Positions 28,901 to 43,794 of a stretch of DNA of 64,000 bases are shown here, one piece after another. The translations under genes and the position numbers were made by a program. The notes below the pieces were generated by a model. It was not told where the DNA came from. It searched no databases and saw only the letters and a program-made list of their open reading frames with translations. Each line of letters starts with the position of its first letter. Within the stretch, counting starts at the first letter, position 1. Source of the stretch: Chelydra serpentina (lineage: Eukaryota > Chordata > Testudines > Chelydridae); contig JBAIAC010000026.1 of assembly GCA_037349315.1 (NCBI GenBank), forward strand, positions 3,844,001 through 3,908,000, in the 5' to 3' direction.

Positions 28901-31900
28901 GAGAACCTCCTCAGTATCGATAGGCTTTGTGGAAGTGCTCTTAGATTGTCAGATCTTTGGGGCAGTGTGGTGCTACCTGGGGATACCCAGGATTATGAGG
29001 CCTCTCTCTACCATCTGCCCTTAGTGCCAGGGAGCCTTGTCTGGGCCTGCCAGGGAGACATAATCACTCTCCTCTTAGCCTACACAGACTACTGTCTCTC
29101 AGCAGATTAGCAATAGGCAAACTCCAACCCCTGAGCCCTCTGCGTGTCTCCCTAGAGCAGGGGTCAGCAACGTATCAGAAGCCATGTGCCGAGTCTTCAT
29201 TTATTCACTCTACAGTTTTGTGTGCCAGTGATACATTTTAACGTTTTTAGAAGGTCTCTTTCTACAAGTCTTTAATATAGAACTAAACTATTGCTGTATA
29301 TAAAGTAAATAAGGTTTTTAAGATGTTTAAGCAGCTTCATTTAAAATTAAATTAAAATGCAGAGCCCCCCTGGAACGGTGGCCATGACCGGGGCAGTGTG
29401 AGTGCGACTGAAAACCAGCTCGCGTGCCGCCTTCGGCACGCGTGCCATAGGTTGCCTACCCCTTCCCTAGAGTGTCCAGCCACTGGACACTCACAATTAC
29501 TAGATCCAAGGAACAGTGCACCCCAGCTTCACTTCAGACTGCTCTGCTTAATTCACAGCACTTAGATTTTGTTATAGCGAAAAGAAGGATAAGTTTATTT
29601 AAGAAAGAACAGAGGTTAAGGGGATAGAAGTATTGGAAACAATTGGTTACACATCAAATCTACACACATTCTGGAACCTAGAGTTAGTTAGTTAAGGTAC
29701 TTTCTTGTCTAAAGTAAAGTTTAGCTCACCCCATGTCTTTGTCACAGCACTTCACAGCCCTGGTTGGCTTTGATCCTCCATTAATAAGACATGCACATTG
29801 GCAGCTTGTTCCCTTGGTGAAGGATCCAGGGCATACCTCAGTACCCCCTAGTTATAGCCCTAAAATCCATTGTCTGCACTCATAGACAGGAGATAACCTC
29901 CCCCCTACACACATAGGGTTCTTGTTTTCCTGCCGCTTTTCATCTCTTGAGATTTTGCAATCTTAAGTAGCCAGAGGCAAATATATTTACATTGTGAGGC
30001 ATACAATACACAGTTCCAGACAGAGAGAGAAGCGTCTCTTTCCTCTTGCTTGAAAGGAACCTCTGTATCCTAACGCTCAGATCTTAAGAACATAATTTCC
30101 AGCATGTATACATAACTCCTTAAATATTATCCCTGCAGGCAGTTCACAGTGATAATGATAACTACTGAGTGATTGGCTTTTGGTAGACACTGTACATGCC
30201 ACCCTTTGGTGAATTAATTTGCACATACCAGACCTGGGGGATCCTAAGTTGCACACACAAAATATGGTGTTTTTCCACACAGTTACCAGAGTTGTATATG
30301 CAAATTTTGGGTTCGCGTGCATGTAGTTTAGTAGCTGAGTTTCCAAGCATTTCTTGTAAGTTTATGGTCAGCTCCTCTAGATCCAGCCAGCAGGTGGAGC
30401 TCTAGCCAACTAACAAAAGTCTAGCCATTACTTCTGATGAACAGACCAAACCAGAGCAAAAAGAACACACGAAACAATTCAGTCTTTCTCTATGGATCTG
30501 TTTTCCTTGTGTGTGTGTGTAAAACTTGCTTATATTAATATTCTAGCTTATAAGACAGGGTAGCGGGTGATTTTTGAACACCTAGAAAATAGCACTTGAC
30601 AGTGTTCCTCCCTAAAACATGCAGACTCAGAGCCTGTTAGCCAGCGGTCTTGCTCTTCAAAGGTTTCATCATTTAGCTCTTCCTGCTATGAGACAGAAAA
30701 ATCTAGGAGCCAGGGCAAGTGGGGTGAGCACAGAGCTGTCCAGAGTCTTCTGCCCAAAACAATTACAAAGAAGGAAGTCAGAATTGGGCAAGAGCTTTGA
30801 AAATAGCCCCTAGCAAAGACCCCTCCTTTCTGTCCCCAAGAAAACAATCCCTCCAGGTGAGAGTTGAAATAGCCAAGTATTCTGTGGAAACAGTACTTGT
30901 TCTCACTCACCCTTCACCCACACTGAACCGGCTGAACTATAGCTGTAGTCTGCTCTGACGATGCTGCTGTTCTTGCTTTGTGTCTGAAGTTACCTGTACC
31001 AGATAGCCCATCTGGGAGATGATGACGAGGAGCCGGAGTTCTCCTCCGCCATGCCCCTAGAGGAAGGAGACACTTTCTTTTTCCAGCCACGACCACTCAA
31101 GAACCTGGTGTTGGTGGACGAGCTGGACAGTCTGTCTCCTATCTTGTTTTGTCAGGTATGTCATCATCTATGAATGCGCGGTGTTCCCCATAAAACTTTA
31201 TGGGGAGATGCTTATAAATGTATATATGTAACTAAAATATGTTTTATGCTACATATATACATTTATAAGCATCTCCCCATAAAGTTTTATGGGGAACACC
31301 GTCACACTCCCCTTTCCCACCAACCTGCCCTCTGGGAATGCAGGGCCATTGCAATTGTGTAACCACGGAAGCAGATCAGTGTATCATCCGTTGTACTGCT
31401 AAGTCAATTGCTCTTTGGGGTGCCTTACGGAAATGGAAACTCTTTTCAGGGAATCCGCTTAAAATGGAGAAAGAAAAACACACGTAATGATCTCATTTCA
31501 GTCTTGCTCTGGTTATTTGCCTTGGTTTTGCCTGAGTGTGACAGTACTACAAGTACTGACAGAAAGTCAGTGCTAAATCCTGAACCCTGGGAGAAGAACG
31601 ACAAGATGTAAAGCTAAACCTCAGAATACACACGTTTTCTGAAAGGGTTATTACCATTCATCAGCTCCATCAGGGGTACATATGTACCCGGTGTTTGGAA
31701 ATGGAGTGCAATGCACCAGCCCAGTGCTCGCCCTCTATCATGACTGTTGGACAAGGCCTCATGTATTCTGCAGCAGACGGGCTATTTTGTGGCAGCGTCA
31801 GTTACGTTAAACTACTGAAACTTTGTTCAGAAAGCAGATTACAGGGCAAACTTTGGGGTTTTTTGTTCATCTCCTTGCGCATGTTGTGTGACCCACTGTT

Positions 31901-34900
31901 CCTCTGTGCAGATAGCGGATCTGGCTAATGAAGATACACCCCAGTTGTATGTGGCCTGTGGGCGAGGGCCTCGGTCATCTCTGAGGGTCCTAAGGCACGG
32001 ACTTGAGGTAAGATCCCCAGAAGCAGCTCCAGAAATCCACAACAGGAAGACAGGGTTGTTTTGATAAGGCCTTTCTTGAACTTATGGTGGGGTGCTCACA
32101 ATGGTGCTGTAATTAAACAATCTGTCCTTGGTGCAACTCTTAAAGGGCTTTGCTCTTGTGCCCTTTTCTGCCCAAGACACTGTGTAAATGTAATTTCTTC
32201 TTCAGACTATACAATCAATCCCTGTTGTCCAGTTGTAAGTGTTATGGTGCTGGAGTGTACAGGAGTGATAACCATAGGTTTTCCATTCACATACTACCCT
32301 GTAATCCCTTTTAGGCATGTGAACAAATGGAATTGAGAGAGACAAGCTAGGTGGGGGAGGTAATATCTTTTATTGGACCAACTTTGGCTGGTGAAAGAGA
32401 CAAGCTTTCGAGCTATGCAGAGCTCTTTAGGTTAGAGAGAGGCTCAGTGTCACAGCTAAATACAAGGTGGGACGGATTGTTAAGCATAAGGGGCTAACAC
32501 TTTTTGCAGGCGACTGTTTAAAATGAAGCAGGCAATTAACATCTCTACAGTCATAGGACAAAGGAGAGTTAGTGGATTACAGAGTGTTGTAAGGTGCAAC
32601 ATGTGTTAATCCCCACCTTGTATGTAGCTGTGACACTCTGAGCACCTTTCTCAGACTTGAAGAAGAGCTCTGTGTAGCTCGAAAGCCTCTCTCCCCAACA
32701 GAAGTTGGTCCAATAAACGGCATTACCTCACTCACCTTGTGTCTCCCGTATCTTGGAACCAACACGGCTACCCCAGCATGCAAACAATGTATGGAATTGA
32801 TATTCTTCCCCAGAGATTCCCTGGTTCCTTCTCTGATCCCTAACTCCCCATCTGGTGGAATCCAGGTCACTGCCACCGTCCTTTTGGCTGAGGATGAATG
32901 GACAGGATTTATCACAAAACTGCTCAGCCTGAGGTGTCACGTAATGAGGTGACATGAGTCACTTTTCTGTCTGTGTCTGGTGTGTTGAATACTTTGCATC
33001 AACAACATTTCCAGTCCAGGGAGTGAGACTGAGAACTGCCCCAGCTGCCCTGTGTAGCTGTGAAAAGCATTAACCACAGTGAGTCACTGTCATGCTTCAG
33101 CGTTTGACTGGGGTAAACATCTGTTAATCTGAACCTGTTTTCAAAGGAACCCTGCTCTTATTTCCTATTAGGTGTCTGAAATGGCCGTCTCAGAACTGCC
33201 TGGTAACCCCAATGCTGTTTGGACAGTGAGGAGACATATTGAAGGTACATCATCCTTCCCTCAAGCACAGACTAAAACGATCTGTATTGGCACGGAAAGG
33301 GTGCTAAGTAATACTGCAGTGTGCTCTCCATAACAGCTAGCTGTTCTGATCCAGCTGCCCTGTCTGAACGGTGTAAGGTGTGTGCAAAGACCCAGACGTG
33401 CTCCGTGTCTAGAAACCACCTTTGGCTTCCCCAAAATTGTTACTCTTCCCACTTCATTGGAAAGGAAGCATCCAATATGTGTGGTAGGCAGCAGCATCCA
33501 TCTCCTACGTGCTGCTCCTGATATGCATTCCCAGTCGTAAGCAGCTGGACTCGATGCCAGGTGCAAATGAAGCCAATCTGAGTTCCAGAGATTCCGGCTT
33601 TAATTAGCGTCAATAGCAGCACGCCTGCCTCGTGGTGTAGAGAGGGGTGTGGTGCACAGTTGTGTTTTACACACACTCAGTGGTAACTGCAGTAGGGTTG
33701 TCTCGGTAGGGCAGTAGGAGGCATTTCCAGAAAAAGGCAGATAAAAATACACCTGCCTAAGGCTTTGATTTGTAATACTTTTGCACCTGCTAATCTGCAA
33801 AAGGTGGATAATGCTCTAGGGTAGGCAGCATTTCCCAGCTGGACACCCAGCAGTGTGTGCAGGGTAACCAGTGCCAAGGGAGGACTATATGAAAACAGCA
33901 GCACAAAGCATCATTTTTCATTCAGCTGAAACAATGGACTCATTTTATTAAAACAGAGGAATACAACCCCGTCTTTGGGGTGAGATTAGAGCTCTTCAGA
34001 AATACCTAGGTTGCTAGCACTACCCCCTTGAAGGCCTGAAGTGAAGCTATTGCAAGTGCTAACAGGCTCCCTTCTAGGTTATTTGTAAGGGATTTCACTA
34101 GCGTTGCTTACATGAGTTCTGTGCTGCAATGCATAGCAGAGCCAGCATGCTGAAAGGAAGGCTTCATTCTGCTGTTGTGACACATCCTCTCATGTAGGCA
34201 GCCTTAGTGAGTGGCATGTCTCTTGCATTGGGCTCAGCGTTCTTTAGGAACTTCAGACCTTGTTATGGAATTCACTTCCTGTTGGAATTGGTTCCAGTTT
34301 ATTTCCCCGACTTTTCAGGACTTTGGAATACAGCCTAAGTTGAACAACATGAAAAGAACTAAACAGGAAATGCCTGCAAGCTCCCCAGTAATAATAGGGT
34401 TAAGGATAGAGCATTTCAGGTCTCCAGAGTGCTGTTGATACTCCAGAGTGCTTGCTCATCCTTTTCCGGAGTTGGAAGCCAAGAAAGATTCCAGTTTGGC
34501 TACCACAAACCCAAGCTACCGGGTGCTCTAGAAAATGAGGCGTCTCTAGAATGCACAAACACTCCACAGAGTAATGGATATCTGTAGCCTCATCCTACCA
34601 CATTGTGTCTGCTCTTTAATGCATCTTACCATGTCTGGGGCATCCAGAGGATCACGTTAGCTACTTGTCAGGAGACTATGGGTCATAGTTACATTTACAT
34701 ACAATTGACCAGAATACCACCACCCCCTCTTACTCCAGAACTGTAGCCCAGAGATGCTGCAGATTCCAGCTTACAATCGTTCCTCTTGATCCATGCAAAC
34801 AAGGCTGGACTTTGTGGGCTCCATGAGCAACATTTCTGTTTTAAAGATGAGGGCAGCCACATTTGGGCACAATTGTTCATTCAACAGTCTATAAAACTGG

Positions 34901-37900
34901 TCCCCAAATTGTAGCAATTTGTCTTTTCAGCTAGTTTTACTGGGTTTAACCAAAGAAAACGCAGCACCCTTTAAAATGTGCATCTCCTCTTGAAACTGTA
35001 CAGAAGTGTCACTGAGGGCTTTCGGTTTGTCTGTAATGTAGGTTACCTGGCTCTGACCAGGTACCAAATTGAATCTCTCTGCCACAACATGCACATGCTG
35101 GGAGGTTTCTGCAAGCACATACTGGTTTGCAGCCTTCAAGGCAAATACTAACCCTGGCTGGTACGTGGTGATACACACTACCAATACCAAGCCTCTTTTT
35201 CTCTTCCACAGGTGGCTGGTGGTGGAGGTGCTGATCACCACAGGTGTGTACCTACTGCTAGGGGCTACTGTGCTGTCTCGCAGGTTACCCAGAGAGAAAT
35301 GCAGTCTTGAGGCTACTTTTATGCTGAGCTTTACAGTAAACGAATTTCAGAAGTCTTTGTGCAGTTGGACATCTTTATATTTGTACTGTCTGCCCCAAAC
35401 CTTCATTGTATGGCTGGGGATCAGAAAGCAGCTCTTTGAATCGCCATCCCCTCCCATGATTCTTTGGGAACAATAGTGACTGTAACTCTAAAGCCTTTGT
35501 CAGCTCTCACTAAATCTAAACCAGGATATTGCTAGCTGAGCATTCCTATAAATGCCTTAGGTGGGCATTGGATTTGCTTCCAAGCTGACCATGCAAAACT
35601 CTAAGAGGAGGCCAGTGAAAGATGAGCACGTTGAGTGTGTATATTTAGAGACTGCTTTGACACAGGAGTTGCCGTGTAAATAGGGAGTGTATCTGTGTAT
35701 TTGAATGGAGAGGTAGACCTGAGGCAAACTGGACACTCCTTTTTAACTTAATCCATATGAAGGTCCAGGGATTCAGAGAACAAGATAGCCTATAATTCCT
35801 ACCACAGAAATATCCCTGAGCTCTAACCTGTGAGTGGGGATTCCCAGGGAAATGTGGTGTCTTGGGACTTGATCCCGGATTCTCCATGAAATTGCATGTT
35901 CTCTGTGGCTTCCTTTTTACGACTGTTCCATCCGCACCTCCTAAAAGTGCGAAAGTGCTGTGCTGTGGTGTAGCGCTCACCCATTCACATGCTCACTGAT
36001 TCTCCCACTTTGTTCTAGCATTTATACAATGTAAACTGAGCTCTGGTGCAGTGTATAAAAGTTAGATTAAAGGCACATACTAGTTTTGTAGGAAGGAATT
36101 TTAATAGACAAACTCAAATCTAATGTTTTATTAATAACTTGTAAGATCGTAGTCTAAAGTACTGTGCCTAAAGTCTGACATTTTGTATAAGTCATCACGA
36201 CTGATTCATGAAGCTACAGAAAATATGCTATGTGGAAACTGGAGATGGAATCCAGCTGTGACTCTTCTGAATCATGAAAATACTTTTCTTCCGTTTACTA
36301 GGTCTCTTTGTTGAAAGGGGGTAACTTAAGTAATTACAGCAGTAGTAAGCAGCTCTGACCTTTTGTGTGTGCATGCAGAATAATACAGCTCCGGTCAGAA
36401 CTCCAGCCAGTAGGATTTTCTGTACACTGGATTGTACTGGGTTAAATAGAGATCTTTCTTATGGGGAAAAAAACCAGCCCTCTGTTCTAATGCTGTATTT
36501 TTCAGTGTGCCTCAGAAACCTAGTTCCAGTTAACTACTGTACATTCTAAAGCAAAATTGTGTCATCGGGAATCCTGATGAATGCATTTTATTCATTTATT
36601 TCAGGCTGCTAAATCATGCCCTTTATTTCAGAGGTTCCAATGGAGGGACAATAAACAGCCATACAAAAGTTCAGGCAAAAACATTTTGGCTGTAATGGAA
36701 CATGAATTCATTGAACACTCCAGTATAACGTGAGATTCTAGTTACTTCATCAAATTATAGAGAGTAAATCAATACAAAGAAAAATCTATAATCTAATTAA
36801 GGATTAATGATCAAACAGGAATTTGATTTCGAACAGGACTCTTTCAGCTGTTGCTTTCAAATGGGAGCAGAGTTCTTTCAGTCCTGCCCCTAATCACATG
36901 GCTGCTGGGAGATAGTCATATGTCTCACTGGCAGCCACCTTGCCAAAGGTAACAGCCCTGGAGATGGCTAAAAAGTGACAGGGATTTTCAAAATTTGCTC
37001 TTGAAAATGCATGTTTCAGTTTATCCTTTGACAGTGTTTGTATAGATCAGTAATATTCAACAATCTGAATGATGGCTGGCTACTGGACCTTCCTTTGAAG
37101 GAAGTTGGTATAGGCTTTGAGAATGATTGAGAATGAATAAGGCTTTCAGGTGATGGTGGCCACTCTAGTGGAAGTAACCAGTGTATACTAACGAGGGTTC
37201 TGTAAAACCAGTAACATCTACTTGTAAAGATCACAAGACAAACACAGCAACAGTGCTATTATTAGACCATTGCATAACTGAAAAGGATTTTAGTCTTTCG
37301 GTTTGCTATTCACTGGCAAAGAATTCCATCCTTAGGGTCTGATCGTTCAATGTGATCTATCCCAGTGGGGACTTACACACACTGGGAGTCTCCCTGAAGG
37401 CAGTGGAGATCTGCAGGAGTCCACTTCCATGAGTCACATTGCAGGATCAGAGCCGTAGTCTCCTAATTGACTAGTAATTGATGTTACTAATCTTGCAGCC
37501 TAAGATGGGATGGCTTTAGTTTTATTAAGACCTTCCGTATGGTAATCACAAAGCTGTGGTCTGTGTGCAGGGTATTAGTCAGTAAAAGGTGCATATTTTA
37601 AGCTGTATGTAAGAGACTTTTCTCTCCCAAGTGCAATACAACAGGTTTAGCAACACCTGTCTGTCTGAACAGATGGGGGAGAAGAGTGACCACTTGCTGA
37701 ACCATTTCAACCTAACCCAGTTGGGCCTTCAAAAATAACACGTGGCCTAGCTATAGATTGACAGCATGTTCGGGACTGGCCCCTGTAAGCCACTGCCCAG
37801 CATTTGCTGGCATCCTGAATTAAATCTAAGAATGGCAGTGTCTCCTGTATTTTATTGCATGTTTAAGAATTGACCTGCTACTTATCACTCTCCCATTCAC

Positions 37901-40900
37901 ATGCTAATCATGGGAAATACTGATCAATAGATAAAAATCAGGACAGAGAGAAAACTCTCTTGCCCCTCTCGAAGTGTTCTTGTGTCATACTGTGATAAAT
38001 AGGTCTGTAAACACTTCGCAGTGTGCTGAGCGAAACAGATTTTTCATATGTAAGAAATGGCACTTCCTGCTAGCAGTGTCAGCACTCTGTAGAGGAGTTG
38101 AGTTGTTTATCTTGGGACAGTCTGGTTTTTACATCAAAGCTCCTGGCTCCATTCCCTGGTGGGATTGATCAGTTTTAAATGTATCCAGCTGTATTTCATT
38201 GTTGGAAGATTTGTTTTATTTAATACATTTTAAAAAAAACTTCCTGTTAGTTTCCTACCATGACAAGTGCCGGGAAAGCAGATGTGACTGGAGCAGATGT
38301 GAGCTTCCTCTTCTCCCCACCCAAACCTCCTGCCTGCACTCCTATGCTTTTTCTTCTAGTGAGTCCTACTAGCAGAGGCTGGGAATGGTATAGCTCCTCC
38401 ACCTCCAAAGCACTGTGCCTGCAGCTACACCCAGTGGGAGAGGCTGGCAATGAAGGCTAAATGCAACATTCCGACCCCGTTCTAGTGAGAGCAGAGGCAG
38501 GTGTTTATCCAGAGCCCCTAACAGCCACCACTCATTCACCCGTGGAGCCCATAAAGATGGCTACATAAATGTAAGGTTGTTTAACAACTCCTGGACAAGG
38601 CTGGCGTTAGGGGTAGTAATGAGGGCCTCCAAGACCATGCTTTTCTGACATTATCTATATTCTAACTTTCTTTTGCAATAATACTAAATAACTCCATCTT
38701 CCCAAGTTCATTAGAAGCCCTTATTCATGTGAGTAATCCTAGTGAAGTCAACAGAACTGCTTGGGTGCGTAAAGGTCTCTAGGATGGGGCCACTGAAGCT
38801 GAGTCCTTCCAGTGACTTCAGTGGGAGTTGCATTGGGCCCTTACATTTCAGGAGTTGAATGGAGAAAGCATAGACTTCAAGGTTTCTGCCTATCTTATTA
38901 TCCGTTAAAGGGCAGCTGTAGTTGGTACTGCCTTCTAGAACCCAGCATATCACAGGTTGGCTTTGTGTTCCGAGCCATCACCTGAATCACTGGCTAGATC
39001 TTGAACCTTAGAGGTCTGAGGTACAGTGCTGGCTAATTCTCTTGTGTGGTGTTTCCTGAAACGAACTTCTGAGTAGTGCTGCTAATGGATGAAGGAACTA
39101 CTGTTGGAATATTTTTGAGGAATAACTGTTAGTCATTTGACAGTCTCCTCACTTTTTTGTTTAGAGACCTTGTATCTAATCAGCAGCCCTTTTCCCTCTC
39201 TGTCTTCCTGACCAGATGAATTTGATGCCTATATTATCGTGTCCTTCGTAAATGCCACGCTGGTGCTGTCTATCGGAGAGACTGTAGAGGAAGTGACTGA
39301 TTCTGGATTCCTGGGTACCACCCCCACTTTGTCCTGTTCCTTGTTGGGGGATGATGCTTTGGTACAGGTAAGGTTACCCTCAGACATCCTGTCCACCTGT
39401 ATCTGCCATTCGCTACTTGGTGCAGGGCCAAGGCTTCTTTGCTGCTCCTGATGTCCATGCTGAAAAGGTTCTGCCAGAAGTTCCACAAGCTTGGCCAGTG
39501 TGGGCTTCTGGGAACATGACCCTGTTATCCAGGCTTCCCTCCTTGTTCGCCTTATCAGTAAAGTTGGACCTGCTGGAATCTGTTGTCCCCAGTTCCTCCA
39601 CAGCTGGTTAAGACTGGCTCCCAGTCCTGTGCCCACACTACTGCCATGAGAGTAGTCTCCAGCTTGTAGGTTGCTTTGTTGTACAAGTCTGTGTATTGTA
39701 TAGTCAATAGGTCAAGAATTGCCTAGAATGGCCTCTGGTACTAGTCATTTTCAGGAGCCACTGGAGCCCCTGTGTCAGAAAAACAAGGGAGCTGGGTCCC
39801 ACAATGGGTGGGCAAGTTGTAATTTATTTCTGTATTATTTTTCTGCTTTAGGTTTATCCAGATGGCATCCGGCACATCCGAGCAGACAAAAGGGTGAATG
39901 AATGGAAGACACCAGGAAAGAAAACCATCGTAAAGTGTGCTGTGAACCAGAGACAAGTGGTGATAGCACTGACTGGAGGAGAATTAGTCTACTTTGAGAT
40001 GGACCCAGTACGTGGATTTAAAACTGCAGAGAGCTTTGACGTAGGGACTGGAGGCTGAGTTACAGCCTCAGTGGGGATGGAACCTCTGACGTGTCCACAG
40101 AGTAGGATTCAGTAGGGAAGAGACCTTTTAGAATGGGGCCTGGGCAGAACTCTGTAAAGCCTGTAGAATGTCATTGGATGAGATAATACAAATGGGCAAA
40201 TCTTCAAAAGCTTGTTTTGGATGGAGCAATCCAACTTCCCAAGTCCGGCGCTCAGGCTGGAAATGATGTGCTTTCTCATAATTCTGTCATGTGTTCTAGT
40301 GCTTCCAATCCTCGCCGAAACCAGGCTATAGAGAATTGTTGAAAGTGGGAGATGTTATGTGAACTTAATTTGAAATCCAGAGCCTTGGCTTGAGCAATAG
40401 GTGAAGGTTGAGGTAGGTGGCTGAGTCTGACCATTTGCCCATCCTCTAGTTGATAATCCCTTTGTGGCTTTCTTCTCAGTCAGGACAGCTGAATGAGTAC
40501 ACAGAGAGGAAGGAGATGTCAGCCGATGTGGTGTGCATGAGCTTGGCCAACGTTCCTCCTGGGGAGCAGCGTTCCCGCTTCCTTGCCGTCGGGTTGGTGG
40601 ACAACACTGTCAGAATTATTTCCCTTGACCCTTCGGTGAGCACATCCTGAGATTTGCTTTTTTCTTTGTGCTTGTTCTTTGCAACTGGTCTGAAGTCTTC
40701 AAACACATTGGCTTTAGAGCTTTTGTAGTCTAAGACCAGAAAGGAGCATTGTGATCATCTAGTCTGGCCTCATGTAGAACACAGGCCAGAGAACTTTCCC
40801 AAAATAATTCCTAGAGCAAATGTTTTAGAAGAACATCCAGCTTTGTTTGCTTCGTGTGCTGCCATGTTCTTATTACATGAATGCTTCAGTTGGGATTGTG

Positions 40901-43761
40901 TCGTTATTGAACCAATACCAAGATACCTTCCATATAGTCATCCGTTGCAAACAATACTATAGTGTTGCCATATTTTCTTCTGCCTCGGATTTGTATGTAC
41001 CAATGCCAGCAAATGCATTGGTTCAGTGACCCTAGATTTATCCAGGCATTCTGTGAAATTAAGATTCGGGTGTGTCTGCACAGCAGCTGGGTGCTGTAAT
41101 CCCCAGCACAGGTAGACGTGCACACGCTTGCTCCGCTCGAGTTAGTGCCTAAAAATAACAGTATGGCCATGGCAGCTCGGGCTAGCCACCTGAGGACAAT
41201 CCCACCAGGCTCTCTGGGTACATATTTGGGCGGCTAGCCCGAGCCACCGCCCATGCCGCTGCAGCCACACTGCTATATTTAAACGCTAGCGCGAGCTGAG
41301 CTAACACGTGTCTGTTTACCCACACCTCCCAGCTGCACTGCTGTTGCCCACCCTAGCTATGAGGGTAAAACTTGTGGCGTACTTTTAGGGAAGACTCCTT
41401 ATTCTGTTTACTTTGGGCCTGATTCTCAAGCCACTCCACCCAAAAAGCTGCTGTTGAATCTAATGGGAGCAGCTACAGAATGGAGTTCAGGATTGGATGT
41501 TTGGAGAGTTTGCTTCTGCTTTTCGGGTTCTTTGGGAAAGTTGCCCATCAGTGTTGCAGCACCTAGAAGCTACAGACATAGAAGTCTGTACAATTAAAGT
41601 TTGTCATTCTTTGCTACTGCACCCTTGTAATTAGAACAGTCTGTTTCTTCAGCTAAACATAGCGCAGCCTGTGAACGCTCTTCCTGTGAGTTCCAGAATT
41701 TCCTTTACAAGGAAAGTTTGATGGTCCAATTCAAACCAGAATTTTTAGGCAATGGTGGGGAATGAGTAAATTTGAGCGCGTTTTGTCCCCCCTGCTGAAT
41801 TAGGGTAAGGGGCTGGACTCGATGACCTCTCGAGGTCCCTTCCAGCCCTAGAATCTATGAATAAATGCAACTTTTGATTTTGAACCCTTGGCAGACTTCC
41901 CCCATCACAGCTCCCCCTTGATGTCCACAATCAGTAGGGTCTAAAGGCATAGGAGGCTACACCCTTCCTCCATCATAAACTGTCTCAGGTTCCAGTAGGC
42001 ACAGACTGGTTTCTCAAGTATGGTTGCTGATAGTTCCCTTGCAGACTTCTACTCATCCATTTACCTGTGGCAAAGAGAGCCTTTTTTTAATGGACAGTTA
42101 AAGTAGGCTTGGTTTTGCATCACCCTTTCCATGGTAAATATTAGGGCTGTCAATTAATCACAGTTAACTCATGAGATTAACTCAAAAAAACTAATAACGA
42201 TTAGTCACAGTTTTAATTGCACTGCTAAACAATAGAATACCAACTGAAATGTATTAAATATTTTTGGATGTTTTTCTATATTTTCAAATATATTGATTTC
42301 AGTTACAACACAGAATACAGTGTACAGTGCTCACTTTATATTGTTGTTTTTTATTACAAATATTTGCACTGTAAAAGTGAAAAACAGAAGAAATAGTATT
42401 TTTCAGTTCACCTCATACAAGTACTGTAGTGCGATCTCTTTATTGTGAAAGTGCAACTTACAAATGTAGAATTTTTTTTGTTACATAACTGTACTCAAAA
42501 ACAAAACAATGTAAAACTTTAGCGCCTACAAGTCCATTCAGTCCTACGTCTTGTTCAGCCGATCGCTAAGACAAACATGTTTTTTTACATTTACAGGAGA
42601 TAATGCTGCCCACTTCTTATTTACAATGTCACCTGAAAGTGAGAACAGGCATTTGCATGGCACTTTTGTAGCAGGCATTGCAAGTTATTTACATGCCAGA
42701 TATGCTAAACAATTGTATGCCCCTGCATGCTTCAACCATCATTCCAGAGGATATGCTTCCACGCTGATGATACTCATTAAACCATGCATTCATGAAATTT
42801 GTGAATGAACTCCGTGGGGTAGAATTGTATGTCTCCTGTTCTGTGTTACCTGCATTCTGCCATATATTTAATAGAATCATAGAATATTAGGGTTGGAAGA
42901 GACCTTAGGAGGTCATTTAGTCCAATCCCCTGCTCAAAGCAGGGCCAAAACCAACTATTAAATCATCCCAGCCAAGGCTTTGTCGAGCCGGGCCTTAAAA
43001 ACCTCTAAGAATGGAGATTCCACCACCTCCCTAGGTAACCCATTCCAGTGCTTCATCACCCTCCTAGTGAAATAGTGTTTCCTAATATCCAACCTAGACC
43101 TCCCCCACTGCAACTTAACATAACTCACGTTATGACAGTCTCAGGTGATGGCCCAGCACATGTTCTTTTCAAGAACACTTTTACTGCAGATTTGACAAAA
43201 TGCAAAGGAGGTACCAATGTGAGAAGTGCCTTCCAAAATCTGGGAGAGACGAAGTGTGGCGCATGCTTTCAGATGTCGTAAAAGAGCAACACTCCGATCC
43301 AGAAACTACAGAACCTGAACCACCACCAAAAAAAAAATCAACCTTCTGCCGGTGGCATCTGACTCAGATGATGAAAACGAACATGCATTGGTCCACATTG
43401 CTTTAGATTGTTGTCAAGCAGAACCCATCATCAGCATGGACGCATGTCCTCTAGGATGGTGGTTGACGCATGAAGGGACATGAATATTTAGCGCATCTGG
43501 CATGTAAATATCTTGTGACATGAGCTACAACAATGCCATGTGAAGGCCTGTTCTCACTTTCAAGTGACATTGTAAACAAGAAGCGGGCAGCATTATCTCC
43601 CGTAAATGTAAACAGACTTGTTTGTCAGAGCCATTGGCTGAACAAGAAGTAGGACCGAGTAGACTTGTAGGCGCTAAAGTTTTACATTTGTTTTTGAGTG
43701 CAGTTATTTTTGTACATAATTCTACATTTGTAAGTTGCACTTTCATGACAGAGATTGCACA

Positions 43762-43794
<33 letters not shown>

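Noticed and set aside
34927..35360. Open minus-strand stretch of about 138 codons in the long SF3B3 intron
   Set aside because: It reads protein-like, but I cannot place it in any family. The opposite strand is open too. Without a database search it cannot be told from chance or a decayed repeat.
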